Origin: Apostichopus parvimensis
Taxonomy: Eukaryota; Echinodermata; Holothuroidea; Aspidochirotida; Stichopodidae
Reading direction: 5' to 3'
Assembly: GCA_000934455.1 (NCBI GenBank)
Contig: KN882351.1
Location: forward strand, 124,569-148,692
Length of the DNA stretch: 24,124 bases
This document shows, in pieces, positions 11,201 through 20,352 of this stretch. Numbering within the stretch: position 1 is the first letter of the stretch; every line of letters starts with the position of its first letter. Under the pieces are notes generated by a model. The model saw only the letters and a program-made list of their open reading frames with translations. It was not told the origin of the DNA and searched no databases. A program made the position numbers and the translations under genes.

Positions 11201-12829
11201 ATTTCATATGTACTCAGAAAAGATAATATATTTTCAAGGGTTCCTTTCTGAATGTATCTAAATGTAACTGTTGAAGAGGAGATATTTGTATCACATACTT
11301 ACCATATACTGAAACGTTGAATATATTTACTTCATCTGTATTGTGGTTCCCAAATACACAGCTGTACAACCCATCATGATGAATGTCAATATCATACAGC
11401 AAGAGAGAATCGTCTTGCCCGAGCGAATAATCATTGTCATAAATCTTTGAAAAGTTTCTTGTAGCATAAGAAACTATTAAAGTTTTAATTGCGCCATCTT
11501 TAAGTTTCTTTTCCCAAACTATAATACTTGCTCCACTACAGTTTAGTTTCATGTCTGTGGATTTCTTCAATGTTAAATTGATAGGTTCGGTTGATACAGG
11601 TTTGCCTCTGTTACGAATAATGATTAAAGATTGACTTTTCGTCAACAAGTTCAGTTGATCATTTGCATCACAGACCAACATCGTTACGTAGGATGAATTA
11701 TTGCCAACATATGGAATAATAACAGCTGTTGAAGTTGTTACACTGTCACTGTCAATTGAAGATACTGATTGCAGTTGTATGTCTTCTTCGGAAGTCCTTA
11801 ATTTCCATGTCAGGACTACTGGCGGTCTGCTTTGTTCTACCTTGCATATTAGTTCTATGTTGCTTACAGTGCCCGGGTTGTAACACACGTCTTCAATGCA
11901 ACCACACCGGTTGATAACTGGACATACTTCTTGTGGAGTGACTGTGGATTTCAGATGTAGCATGTTAAATACGTATGAGCACTATACATGATAATATGTA
12001 TGAACCTTAATCTCCATATTCTGAAGCTCGTCTTTTATATTAATGAAATGACTAATTCAAATGAACAACTTCAATTCGTGTTTTAAAATGTCAAAACCTT
12101 AAAAAGCAAAACGGTTACATATCAACATTGAAACTTTGGTGAGGAAAAACCGACATGGACTTACTTTTTGTCTGTATATTTATTTGATAAATGTTTGGAA
12201 CTTGTTCTCCAGCTTTAAATTGTAAAACTGAAAATGTCGTTTCATGTTTTATTGCAACTCGATTGATGACCAACGATCCGTCCTCCTGAATATCGAATTC
12301 TCCGGACTCAAACCCTTCTCCAGATTTCTTTGTATTTTCATAACTAACGACAGGCAGATCACTAATATAGTCTGATGAATTATACCAATGAATACTTGTA
12401 AATCCATCAGTAAATTGACACGATACTACGCCGCGTGTTCCGACTTCAAGGGACTGAGGAGATTTACAAGCAACACCTGCGAAGGAAAATAAACCAAATA
12501 TCAGTTCATTGTACCTGATGCAGTGCAATGACATGTTATTAAATACATCAAGTACGTGTCTGTATTCCCCGTGTGAAGGAGTCTTGTAAGAAGCATTGAA
12601 TGATTTGACAGATATTATGCTCTGCATACTCAAATGTAACTGGTCCTCCTTCCTCTTCTGCCAAATCCCATTCCTCCTTCTGGTTACAACAATGCAAAAG
12701 TTCTAGTGACTTTAACTGCAAACAAATACTAACTTCTATATCATATTATGTAAGTACGGACGTTTCAAACTTACCCACAGAAAGGCTTGAAATAACTAGG
12801 AAAAGGAAGATTCTCCTTGCATCGAACAT
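5259..12829 (-). CDS. Gene 1: Ig(x4)-TM-NACHT receptor-like gene, multi-exon (whole span)
   Basis: This is the span of the reconstructed gene; exons are listed separately. Read 12829 to 6877 on the minus strand, seven exons give about 1,075 residues. Residues 1-21 are a signal peptide. Ig domains follow at about 25-122, 140-230, 236-335 and 345-450, then a TM helix at 473-496 and a NACHT ATPase with helical region at 498-1075. The four short exons from 6493 to 5259 would add a C-terminal tail. Exons 1 to 6 join in phase 1 with GTAAGT-type donors. Known: NACHT proteins are usually cytosolic STAND ATPases, and Ig ectodomains bind ligands. Inferred: a surface receptor that signals through NACHT oligomerisation. 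No death, CARD or TIR domain and no obvious LRR array is seen. Alternative: two adjacent genes. The lack of a start Met in the NACHT exon and the matching phase argue against that. Confidence 0.7.
5605..5652 (-). CDS. Gene 1 short exon C, acidic
   Basis: The exon is 48 nt with acceptor GTTTTCGTTTCAG at 5653 and donor GTAAGG at 5604, phase 0 on both sides. It encodes HKIGYNDLTEEEYNKE. The gene 2 counterpart at 22885..22838 has the same length and phase and the same L[ST][DE]EEY core. An LTEEEY-type string also occurs in some CARD/death-fold proteins, but this stretch is far too short to assign a fold. Function unknown. Confidence 0.58.
6219..6277 (-). CDS. Gene 1 short exon B, aromatic-rich
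   Basis: The exon is 59 nt with acceptor TTTTCTCTCACAG at 6278 and donor GTTCGG at 6218. Read in phase 1 it gives V at the junction and then LWYPSVVWYQLNIQSGHWQ, ending in phase 0. The gene 2 exon at 23075..23017 has exactly the same length and phases and the same WYPxxxWYxLxxxSGxW pattern. Gene 2 is open only in this frame, which fixes the frame here. I do not recognise the domain. Confidence 0.6.
6417..6493 (-). CDS. Gene 1 short exon A of conserved tail module
   Basis: The exon is 77 nt between acceptor TTTTCACACAG at 6494 and donor GTAATA at 6416. Only one frame is open (phase 2 in, phase 1 out): it starts FSYCLLPLHL and ends QEQNIE plus one base. The gene 2 exon at 23598..23525 matches it in phase, in similar length (74 nt) and in the FSxCxLP start, which is the main support. 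The phase does not fit the end of the 7081..6877 exon, so an exon between them may be missing or a splice site may be misplaced. Function unknown. Confidence 0.5.
6877..7081 (-). CDS. Gene 1 exon 7: post-NACHT helical segment
   Basis: The exon runs from acceptor TTATTTCATAG at 7082 to a GTAAGT donor at 6876 and is 205 nt. It enters in phase 0, matching the NACHT exon, and leaves in phase 1. Spliced residues 1008-1075 begin IIIPSLILHEAF and end LKCDCRAS. Leu-rich amphipathic stretches (AEIILKSDLRL, ITEQILTDVFLYIL) fit the alpha-helical or degenerate LRR-like region that follows NACHT domains. No canonical LRR repeat is visible. The frame is open throughout. Confidence 0.65.
7313..8841 (-). CDS. 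Gene 1 exon 6: NACHT-domain ATPase (NLR-type)
   Basis: This large exon (1529 nt) has acceptor TTGTCTTCGCAG at 8842 and donor GTAAGT at 7312, entering in phase 1 and leaving in phase 0. It encodes residues 498-1007. The N-terminal KQTYGEFYRTVQPIPYL stretch resembles the lead-in of invertebrate NLRs. Walker A is AEPGYGKT at 579-586, Walker B LLILDAFDE with Asp658, and a sensor-like Arg693 lies in ILTTRS. The GDLCQVPLF region follows, then winged-helix and superhelical sequence with RFYHSLFCEWYAAHYV at about 881-896. Known: NACHT modules bind and hydrolyse ATP and oligomerise in immune sensing. The exon has no Met before the conserved start (first Met is in CLMNDDK), so it needs an upstream exon. 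The open frame runs on to a stop at 7259, past the donor, and those last codons are probably intron. Confidence 0.9.
9548..9575 (-). other. Possible 28-nt exon between TM and NACHT exons of gene 1
   Basis: The sequence has an acceptor-like TTGATTTTTAG and a GTAACT donor around 28 nt that read ESANDSPGT in phase 1. It ends in phase 2, which does not fit the NACHT exon, so a further exon would be needed. Direct TM-to-NACHT splicing is already in frame. It is an optional or false exon. Confidence 0.2.
10270..10407 (-). CDS. Gene 1 exon 5: transmembrane helix
   Basis: This exon has acceptor TTTTCCATCAG at 10408 and donor GTAAGT at 10269; it is 138 nt, phase 1 on both sides. It encodes a short Thr/Pro/Gln-rich stalk and then an unbroken hydrophobic run of about 24 residues (residues 473-496, mostly Ile and Val, ending GLTFFF), followed by Lys497. 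This is a single-pass type I TM segment with a positive stop-transfer residue. Its phase joins directly to the NACHT exon, giving FFFKEDKS across the junction. Confidence 0.78.
10714..11061 (-). CDS. Gene 1 exon 4: fourth Ig domain (C-type)
   Basis: The exon is 348 nt, from an acceptor ending ATAATAG at 11062 to a GTAAGT donor at 10713, phase 1 on both sides. It starts VDPVPSY. The core Ig residues are Cys367 (SLTCSV), Trp380 (LEWRPF) and Cys429 (LTLECRV). The spacing is longer than in a V domain loop and the F strand reads LTLEC rather than YxC, which fits a C1/C2-like membrane-proximal Ig domain. Two further Cys (348 and 354) lie before the domain. The next coding exon is the transmembrane segment, so this domain sits closest to the membrane. 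Confidence 0.8.
11303..11941 (-). CDS. Gene 1 exon 3: second and third Ig domains in one exon
   Basis: The exon is 639 nt with acceptor ...TCCACAG at 11942 and donor GTAAGT at 11302, phase 1 on both sides. It begins ITPQEVCP. A short Cys-rich lead (Cys129, 135, 137, 142) precedes Ig2, which has Cys155 (LICKV), Trp168 (LTWKL) and Cys213 (MLVCDAN). Ig3 follows without an intron: Cys257 (LNCSG), Trp265 (IVWEKK) and Cys317 in DGLYSC, the standard DxGxYxC motif. Several N-x-S/T sites are present (for example NNSS, NLT, NVS), as expected for an extracellular domain. A second AG at 11926 is in the same frame and could start the exon slightly later. I saw no intron signals between the two Ig domains. 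Confidence 0.85.
12165..12476 (-). CDS. Gene 1 exon 2: first Ig-like domain (V-type, atypical)
   Basis: The acceptor is ...CTTCGCAG at 12477 and the donor is GTAAGT at 12164; the exon is 312 nt and phase 1 on both sides, as is usual for Ig exons. It encodes residues 19-122 of the spliced protein. The B-strand Cys is Cys38 (VVSCQF) and the core Trp is Trp49 (IHWYN). The E-F region reads DGSLVINRVAIKHETTFSV. The F-strand Cys expected in this region is absent, with TFSVLQF where a YxC motif is normal. The fold is therefore inferred from spacing and from the Cys/Trp/DGSL pattern. Cys22 near the mature N-terminus could pair elsewhere. The exon ends at ...NIQTK. Confidence 0.75.
12775..12829 (-). 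CDS. Gene 1 exon 1: signal peptide
   Basis: The exon starts at an ATG and encodes MFDARRIFLFLVISSLSV before a GTAAGT donor at 12774, leaving one base (phase 1). It has a short basic stretch (Arg5, Arg6) and a hydrophobic core (IFLFLVI). The join to the next exon gives a likely signal peptidase site after SVGVA, just before Cys22. It is 55 nt long. This ATG is chosen because it is the only Met that places a signal sequence in front of the first Ig domain in the right phase. It supports an extracellular Ig portion. Confidence 0.75.
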
Positions 12830-15800
12830 CGTCACAGCTCAAAGCAACTGAATTTTTTAAGTTATCTGTGAAGTGAAATATGACAATGTGTTGGAAACGA
12901 ATGTCTTCCAGTCATTCACATATACTACCCTTTCAATAATCATGTGTTAATGGTAAATCTTGCAAAGTGCTATTGAGTTACTGTTAATCTTTGAACGTGA
13001 TACCCATGACATGCAGTCAGATGCTCCTTTTTTGCAAGCAGTTACAGCCATACCTTATGTCAACTTTCGTTTTAGTCGTGTACAATAAACAGGGCAAAGT
13101 GCACAAATTGTAATATATCTGTAAATAAGATCTTTACTGGCTCCATATAGTGAGTATTGCCAAAACCTGTTTTATCTATTCGAGTTACTTGAGTTAAAGT
13201 AGACAGCAAGTCCATGTTGAATTGTAATACTTTAATTCCAACTTTTAAGTGCAGAATGTACAGGTTAATTATTAGGTTGCTTGACGATGAAACAAGTAAC
13301 TTGATGTAGGTAGTCGATAACAAATACTAAAAATGTCAAATGTAAGTGAAAACGATATATATCTGTTGAATTGGATTGTACTTATACTTGTCTATTGCAT
13401 TGCCATATATACGTTGCTATTTTGTCAACGCGGAGAGTCACCATTAGGACCAGCTGAACATTCCCTACGCAAATGTTAATCGACAATCAAGTCGATTCAA
13501 GTCCTACAACTTTAATCCGTTCGTTATAGATGTATTGGGATTGACATTAATAACAAGAAAAAACAGTTTTAAAAATATATATACCACGGGCCATGGATTT
13601 GTAGCTCATATGGCAAATAATTGATCATTTGCATATGATGACGTCATCATATTTGTAGCGGTATCTTAAGTCACACAATGATATCACGTACTGTTGTCGT
13701 GTTGATTCAGCGAGGTTCCATATATAATAGATTTAAAGGTTAAGGTATACGGACACATATTAACAACATAGTCCTAAGCCACACTAATTTGCATTAGACA
13801 TCACGAACATAGCTGCAACTCCCATCAAAATTATATTTTTCATTTTTTTTCTTATTCTAGTAATACTTTATTTATGAATAAGCATTAGCTAATTATGAAC
13901 AACGATGGTGTAAAGGGTGTCGCTGTCTTCTTTCTGTTATGTTTTTCCTTTTCACAACCTTCTTTTCAGGGACACTGAATACAAGTCTTTGACCTAAAGT
14001 GATTTTCATAACACTCTTTCGAAAGAGGAACATCACATTATTGAAACGATGTATGAGGGTACTCAAATATGAAATTTTGATAAAAACAACACTCCACGTT
14101 GTAGTTTGTTAATATTTAATGAGTTTTCCAGATTTATCAAAGTTTCAAATGTGTATATTTTGTGAATGAATATAGCTTATCGACAAATTTGAACAGATTT
14201 GAATGAGATTATCACACACACAACAACATTGTACTGATTAAAAGGCAAATTGTATAGGTGTCCGTATTAGTATTGGTATTAGTCGATGGTATTTTAATAC
14301 ATGCATTACTTACGCTTCTATTTAGTACGGTCAGTGTTGAAGTTTTCTTTTTTTAATTGTTTGCGGCAACTGTGATTAGTTTCGTCCGACTCCGTGTAAT
14401 AGAGTCAAGCATATTTCATTTCGTGTGCAACCTACCGTACTCTATGCCACCTTAATATGCTGTAAAGCACCGTTAATTCTGTGTGGTATGTATCATACAT
14501 AAATGTTACTTATAACACTACGTAGTACCTTCATTCTGTGTAGTACATACCGTAGTAGGTGCTTCTAAGAAGGCTGAACAGAAGTGTCCATCCCTTGCAG
14601 TACCATACCATATGCGATGCTGATAATCCTGTAAGGTATCTTTAAGCTAAAGAAGTGTGTGTTAACTCTTATGTTCTAAAGTAAGCACAGTTAAAAATCG
14701 TGCTGCACAATTTGCACAGTTTTCTATCGTGCTTTTAAGGAAGCAGTTCTGTCTTAAAGGTGCTCCTTTTTACAGAAACTGGCCTCACAAACTGTTCAGA
14801 TTGCAAAAGTAGTACTTATTTATACATCGCTATTATGTGTTAGTAGGCTACGTTTATGATTTCATTTATTTCCATATAACAGTATTTATATTGTCTATTA
14901 CGCCTATGTTACTAAACAATACCTCAGTATACCTTTCTTTGGATAGCCCTTTTATGTATTTCCAGCAATTGTGATTTGTAACACTAACCTAATAAACGGT
15001 ATGGTTTTACGGATACGTATGTTCACCCATTCGTAACTCATTGATCACTAGAAACAATGCCAATTAACATATCAAAGTTAAGTAATGCTCACTTTCAAAT
15101 TCCAGAATGCATATATTGAATATGAAAATGTGACACAAAGGTTTCGCGATGAACATTTGGAGTTCTTTGAAAATAAACCTGTTAAACTTGTAACAAATGC
15201 CTTAACTGCATCGCTCATTTTTGCTTTGTTTTAATTACCATTTATATCGTTGTTTATGAAGTATCGAAATGAAAGATGAAAGTTATAATTATAACCTTGT
15301 ACCTCAGTGAAAGTGTAACTATGTAAATTTCCATTGTGATTCTCAAAGGGAAGATATACTTTACAATTGCTATCTTCGTTAAGTTATGCTGTAATACTGA
15401 ACAATTGTTCAACTGCTATATGCAGCATTTTCACTGTTGTTACCTGTTTAGCAATTTCATTCAAACTATTTCTCGAATTGTCGTACAGGAAACATAACAC
15501 ACAGAACAGTCAAAAAACAAGCATGGTATGAAGAACACAGAATTACTACATGCTAATGCTCAACATCACTACTCATAGGGGCAAGGCATGTAGTGTAAAG
15601 CAAATGATGCTTGTTACCCGACACGGTGTTGACTTATAATATTATGAACATCTATAAGCCGAAATTATATCATGATGAAAGAATCAATAAAAATACTCAA
15701 TAGTTTCTATATGAACTGTTTATAAAGTATTTTGATGGCCAATATGGAAAATTATGTTCTGATGAATCCTGAATTAATTCAATTTCAGAGAATAGCAAGC

Positions 15801-17152
15801 AAGATTTATTAAGAACTTAGTACATTTGCTTAGTAACGTCCAAATTATAGTTAACAAAACATACTCAAGTTAGTGTACAAGTAAATCCTAAGCTACGTAG
15901 ACTATGTCAACATTTCAACTACATGCCACACCTTAACGCTCCTGTATTTTACCTGTTGAATATCTGGGTAACTTTACTATATGGGTAACTTTACTAACTT
16001 TACTGCATAAAATAAATGAATGTTCAGTAACTTACATTTATGTAGGATGTTTGTGATTCATTTGCGCCCGATTTCTTTCGAACGTTGCATCGTTCAATAC
16101 GATTTTCATGAACAGCAAACAATATTGAAAATTACACGTAACTTGAATACCATTTCCATATAGTAATATTTCATACTGCGCTGTCGTTGATTCAGAGCCA
16201 CAACCAAAAGACCAAAGTCCATATTCTCTCTGCATATAACGGTTATGAATTTAGTTTTCTGTTTACCTAAAGTTACCTATTTATAGAAGCATGTATTTAT
16301 CATAACGTGATCCTTTGCGAGTCACCTTTTCACAATACACATAAAGCATTATTTAAACACGTGAAAAGATTTACAATAACTGGATTAGCTGAAGATATCC
16401 TATTACATTAACTATGTCTTATAATCGTTTATATCATAGTATCGTTTATGCATATTTGTTTACATTAAACATAAATAGAGAAACTGAATATGTATACGTA
16501 TGTCTCTGCAGTTAATCGTAATGTACGACTTTTACAACAATATATACACCGATATACACAACAATACAAACAGGAATTATGAGTGGATAAATCAATGGTT
16601 ATTGTCTTAGTCTTTCATGTTCCTAATAATGAAGTTTGTGGTATCTGTAGCAGAATAGGATTTTATTCAGCATTGCAGTTTATTACCGAATAAACTGTCT
16701 TAAGCGTACATCAAATCTCCAAGTGTATACTTTCACGTATACATGTAAAATTATTGGGCAAGTCACATACACCCCAAACAAGATCACGTAAGGATATAAA
16801 TATAAACACTGTAGACATTTGGCAGTAGATGGGTATGTTGTTTTTCATCTTTCTTTTAGATTGAATTATATAAGATGAAATGCAACTCATGGTAACTGTT
16901 CTCGCAGCGATTTCTGCTTAAGAAACTTTGAACAAACCAGCCTGTCAGTCTGTTATTCTATAATTAATGGTTTCATCAGTACGCGGCCATCACCGGCATC
17001 CGTACATTGTTTCCGCGTATTGATTTAACTCAAATCCTAGTTTAGCATTTTGTAATATTGTGTTTATGAGAGAAAACTCTGTCAGCGGTTATTTTCTTTA
17101 AAAAAATGATCATAATCTAACAGAAATTAACATGTTTTCCTCATGTTTTCAG
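12830..17152. other. Intergenic region between gene 1 and the plus-strand Ig exon
   Basis: AT-rich DNA with no exon that I can support on either strand. Apart from the CRE palindrome it holds a short direct repeat (GGGTAACTTTACTA twice, about 15965-15995). The gene 1 promoter should be at its start, but no clear TATA box was seen within 100 bases of the ATG. Confidence 0.5.
13633..13652. promoter_or_regulatory. Perfect 20-bp palindrome with a CRE core
   Basis: ATATGATGACGTCATCATAT is its own reverse complement. The centre TGACGTCA is the canonical CREB/ATF site. It lies about 800 bases upstream of the gene 1 start codon at 12829, in the intergenic region. A role in transcription is inferred only from the motif. 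Confidence 0.4.
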
Positions 17153-17453
17153 ATGTTACTAATTTGCTGCTTTGTGTGTTTAAGCCTGGGTAGTTCTTTA
17201 CGTTTCGTTAACATGTACGATGAAGTGAGCTTTAAAGGTTGTTGTAAACGTGGACAGAACACAAGTTGGACATTTGGAAATATTTTCATTTCTTTTAATC
17301 GAATTGTCATCGTTAACAGTAATTTCAAAGATTCAATCTCACTGGACCATCAAAGTACTCTTCGAATCAATCCGGTGACATTAGTACACGATGGATTTTA
17401 CAAATGCATGTGTAACAACTTAACGGTCACAAATTATAAACTGGTTGTTGAAG
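17153..17453 (+). CDS. Signal peptide plus Ig domain, first coding exon on the opposite strand
   Basis: The exon runs from an ATG directly after an acceptor-like CCTCATGTTTTCAG to a GTAAGT donor at 17454, 301 nt, ending in phase 1 like the Ig exons of gene 1. It starts MLLICCFVCLSLGSS, a clear hydrophobic signal peptide. The Ig domain has tandem Cys (FKGCCKRG), the core Trp in SWTFGN, and LRINPVTLVHDGFYKC, the DxGxYxC motif. The frame is open upstream to another Met at 17132 (MFSSCFQ), so the start could be there instead. No TM, NACHT or further Ig exon was found downstream on this strand before 20300. It could be the first exon of a gene with very long introns, a small secreted Ig protein, or a leftover fragment of a rearranged family member. 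Confidence 0.6.
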
Positions 17454-20328
17454 GTAAGTATATTTCGGTAAACCTTTTCATATTTGTTTTACTACTCAAA
17501 ATTGTAATTGATGTAGATGTGGAACAGTAGCGTGCACGATATTTCAAAGTCGAGGAAAATGAAATGATTTTTCCCAACTGAGTTTGGTAGGGACTGATGT
17601 TATAAAGAAGGGTCTATCTTTGGGGCACTGAAGCTGCTATGTAGTGTGACGTGAGGTTCTCCTCTAGAAAAAAAAGAAACTTTATATGTCAAATGATGCA
17701 TTCCGAGCCATATTGAGAAGAGACAATAATTAGGGCAATGTAAGTAATCTAATATCTTCCCGACTTACATAGCCAGTGATCAGAATCTTTATGGGAGGGC
17801 GAGATGTGAGTGAAAAAAAAATAAATAAAAAAAAATGCAGAAATCAAATTGTGCATGCTGAGGCATATTAATAAGTTACGCCTTTATTAAGAAGATCTAA
17901 AAGTAAGGTTGTGCTAATAAATAACAATGACAGCAGGATCAGGGACGGAGGAGGGTGGTAATAGTTGTGGATTTCTTCCCGCTAGGTAGCAAAAGAAAAC
18001 TTAGACGCCAAATGCTTCATTCTGAGCCATATTTAGACTATAAACGAAACCTATGTAAGTAATTCTACACGTAAGTGTTTCTGTAAGACTGGAAAGGAGG
18101 CGGAAGGTAATGGGTGGGGGGGGGGGCGGGGGCTTACACACCCGCTGGTCAAATACTTCTCCGGTTGTTTGAATCTAATTAAATATTCACAATTAGTACA
18201 GTTTTGTTCCATTTTAGTTTATCACTTGTATATTTTAGGATAGCATAGTCAGTAGTTTGTCAATTGTTGCTGGAACTTATATGTTAATTTATTCATTAAT
18301 GTTCAAGTAATAATGTAGTTTAAATATTAACGAGAAACGATATATAAAACAATATTATAACAGACACTTCCTAATTATAGTATCAAGTAAAGAAATCTAC
18401 GATCGTTTAAGTTTAACTGCACATTTCTGAACAAACTCAGCCTTATAGCAAAGTAATTGTTACAATATAGTTTAACGCCCCTACGCTGGAGTTTTAAAAA
18501 TAATATAGTGGTTCAAAAGCAGTATTCTGATTATTTAATACACTTTTATATTATTCATATGGCAGGAATCTTATTTTCAAGTAAGAGAAATATATTTACG
18601 GCCACTATTCCAAAAGTAATCCGAAAATTACGAGGCATAAAATATTCTAAAAGTATATATATATGAATATGTATTTCTGTTTAACATATATTTATGTCGC
18701 AGTAGACTGCTAAATCAATATCTACCTGTCGCATATGACGGTTTCCTAATATTTAAATCAGATTTTGTTTATGTATTCATAACTATTTTATTATTGCATC
18801 TGCTTTTAAGTAACAAACATATTTAAGTAACTATTTATAACAGTGTGATCGGAATATATAGGTGAACGAAGTATATTAAGTACTGTAAGTTGTATCGTGT
18901 TTTTATGTAATCGACACTTCCTTAATGAAGCAATATAATAGAACGAAAACAAGCTATATACTTCCTAATATTTAGATAAATCATATGAAAAAACACCGAC
19001 CACGTGAAATGTATGTTAGGGAAAAATGGTATCACCTTTTCATTAATGATAATTCTGAAATGAATATTGAACTTTTACATTTTCGGATTTATTAGTTAAC
19101 ATTTTATTTTCATACAGAAGAGAATTATAGATTAATAAACTGACGAGAGTCATTTACGATGCAAATAAAGACCATGAAAAAGAAGAGACATCCATCCCCC
19201 TACCCCCAAATATATATGTATCAGCCAACGTTGAAATGGCAAACTGCTATATTCTTTACACTTTTGTTTAGAAGTGTCACACAGTATGCTGGAATATGCG
19301 TAAATAACGTATTATGTGGGTTAACATACATTATTGGAAATTCTCTTCCGTCACGATGTAAAGTAACCGCATTGATTGTGCGAGCATTAGTAGTGCCATG
19401 CTGAATGCTAGGGACATGTCGAGTGCGTCGGAGCACGAAATAAGATGCCAGTATAGAGTGGTATTATCATGAGGAAATTGTCCCTATTGACAGGACTTAC
19501 TGATTCCACAAAAAGTGTTAAAGTGAGAACACAAACAGCTTGAACTTCCGGGAGACATAGTTATACTGTCATTGACAAATAACTGTTGGCGAGATGTAAC
19601 AAGGTATGTTTAGTCGCAGTCGGACAATATAATGCTTTACGTATGTTAATTACTGTAGGCTTATATGTTAACTGTACATTACAAAATGAACTCAAACTAG
19701 GGTTCCTGTTTTTATGGTTTTGGTTCATAACCGCACAGTACCTGTCAAGTAAACAGCTTGAAATGTTACGCCACAGACACGCGACTAGATTGTTACAGCG
19801 GGAACGAGGGTAGCTGATATTCTACTCCAGATACCAAGAGTATGTTATAGATTCAAGTAAGGTTCTAATAAACATTTGGTATACGTTACAGGTCATACCA
19901 GTATTAGATAGGGAACATGGATGAAAAGGAAATAAGCATTACATGTTGAATATGTTGGAAATATTACTTAATAGGTGTTACTTTTAATCTAGCGGAACAA
20001 ACGATGCGAATTATAAGTGGTTATTGAGATATACAATGGTTTCCCAAATCATGAAAGGTTTATTATTTCTATTCAAAGTAAACTTACATGAATCTTACTA
20101 ATGTACGTCTGGTATTTTATCATTTGAACTAACAATACACATCTAAATGCCATTCTTGAGTTCCTTGCGAATGTTTACTTGTGTAGTAAACGTTACTCAG
20201 CGAAAAGGATGATAGGTATTTTCTTTCATTTAATATGAAGAGAAATTATTCTGTGGCACACCATTTGATGTCGGACATCTTTAACGGCATACAGACGCAC
20301 CATAACTAACTCTCTGAACGATCCTCCT
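17454..20328. other. No further exons seen downstream of the plus-strand Ig exon
   Basis: Both strands were scanned for Ig, TM and NACHT sequence and none was found. The region contains two diverged copies of a repeat (about 17677-17750 and 17993-18067, sharing GAGCCATATT and TGTAAGTAAT) and a G-rich run near 18115-18132. Confidence 0.45.
20059..20064 (-). terminator. Possible polyadenylation signal of gene 2
   Basis: AATAAA on the minus strand, about 265 bases past the putative stop at 20329. The hexamer is common in AT-rich DNA, so it is supporting evidence only. Confidence 0.3.
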
Positions 20329-20352
20329 TTATGTGATAGTTACTTTCTCATC
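20329..20352 (-). CDS. Gene 2 terminal coding exon
   Basis: After a strong acceptor (TTTTTTGTTTCTTTGCAG, ending at 20353) the phase 0 reading is DEKVTIT and then TAA. It continues the frame of the 30-nt exon. It is placed by acceptor quality and frame, since seven codons carry little information. Confidence 0.4.
   Translation of the reverse strand, partial: DEKVTIT

Noticed and set aside
16038-16235. A 65-residue minus-strand frame that might be a decayed Ig exon
   Set aside because: There are some Cys and Trp residues, but no Ig spacing and no splice sites in phase.
18558-18575. A 15-nt plus-strand micro-exon reading GILFS, phase 1 to 1, after the Ig exon
   Set aside because: The length and phase fit, but it is too short and has no paralogue to support it.
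19159-19436. Frames of 71-81 residues on both strands
   Set aside because: No splice context, signal peptide or domain; the two strands mirror each other.
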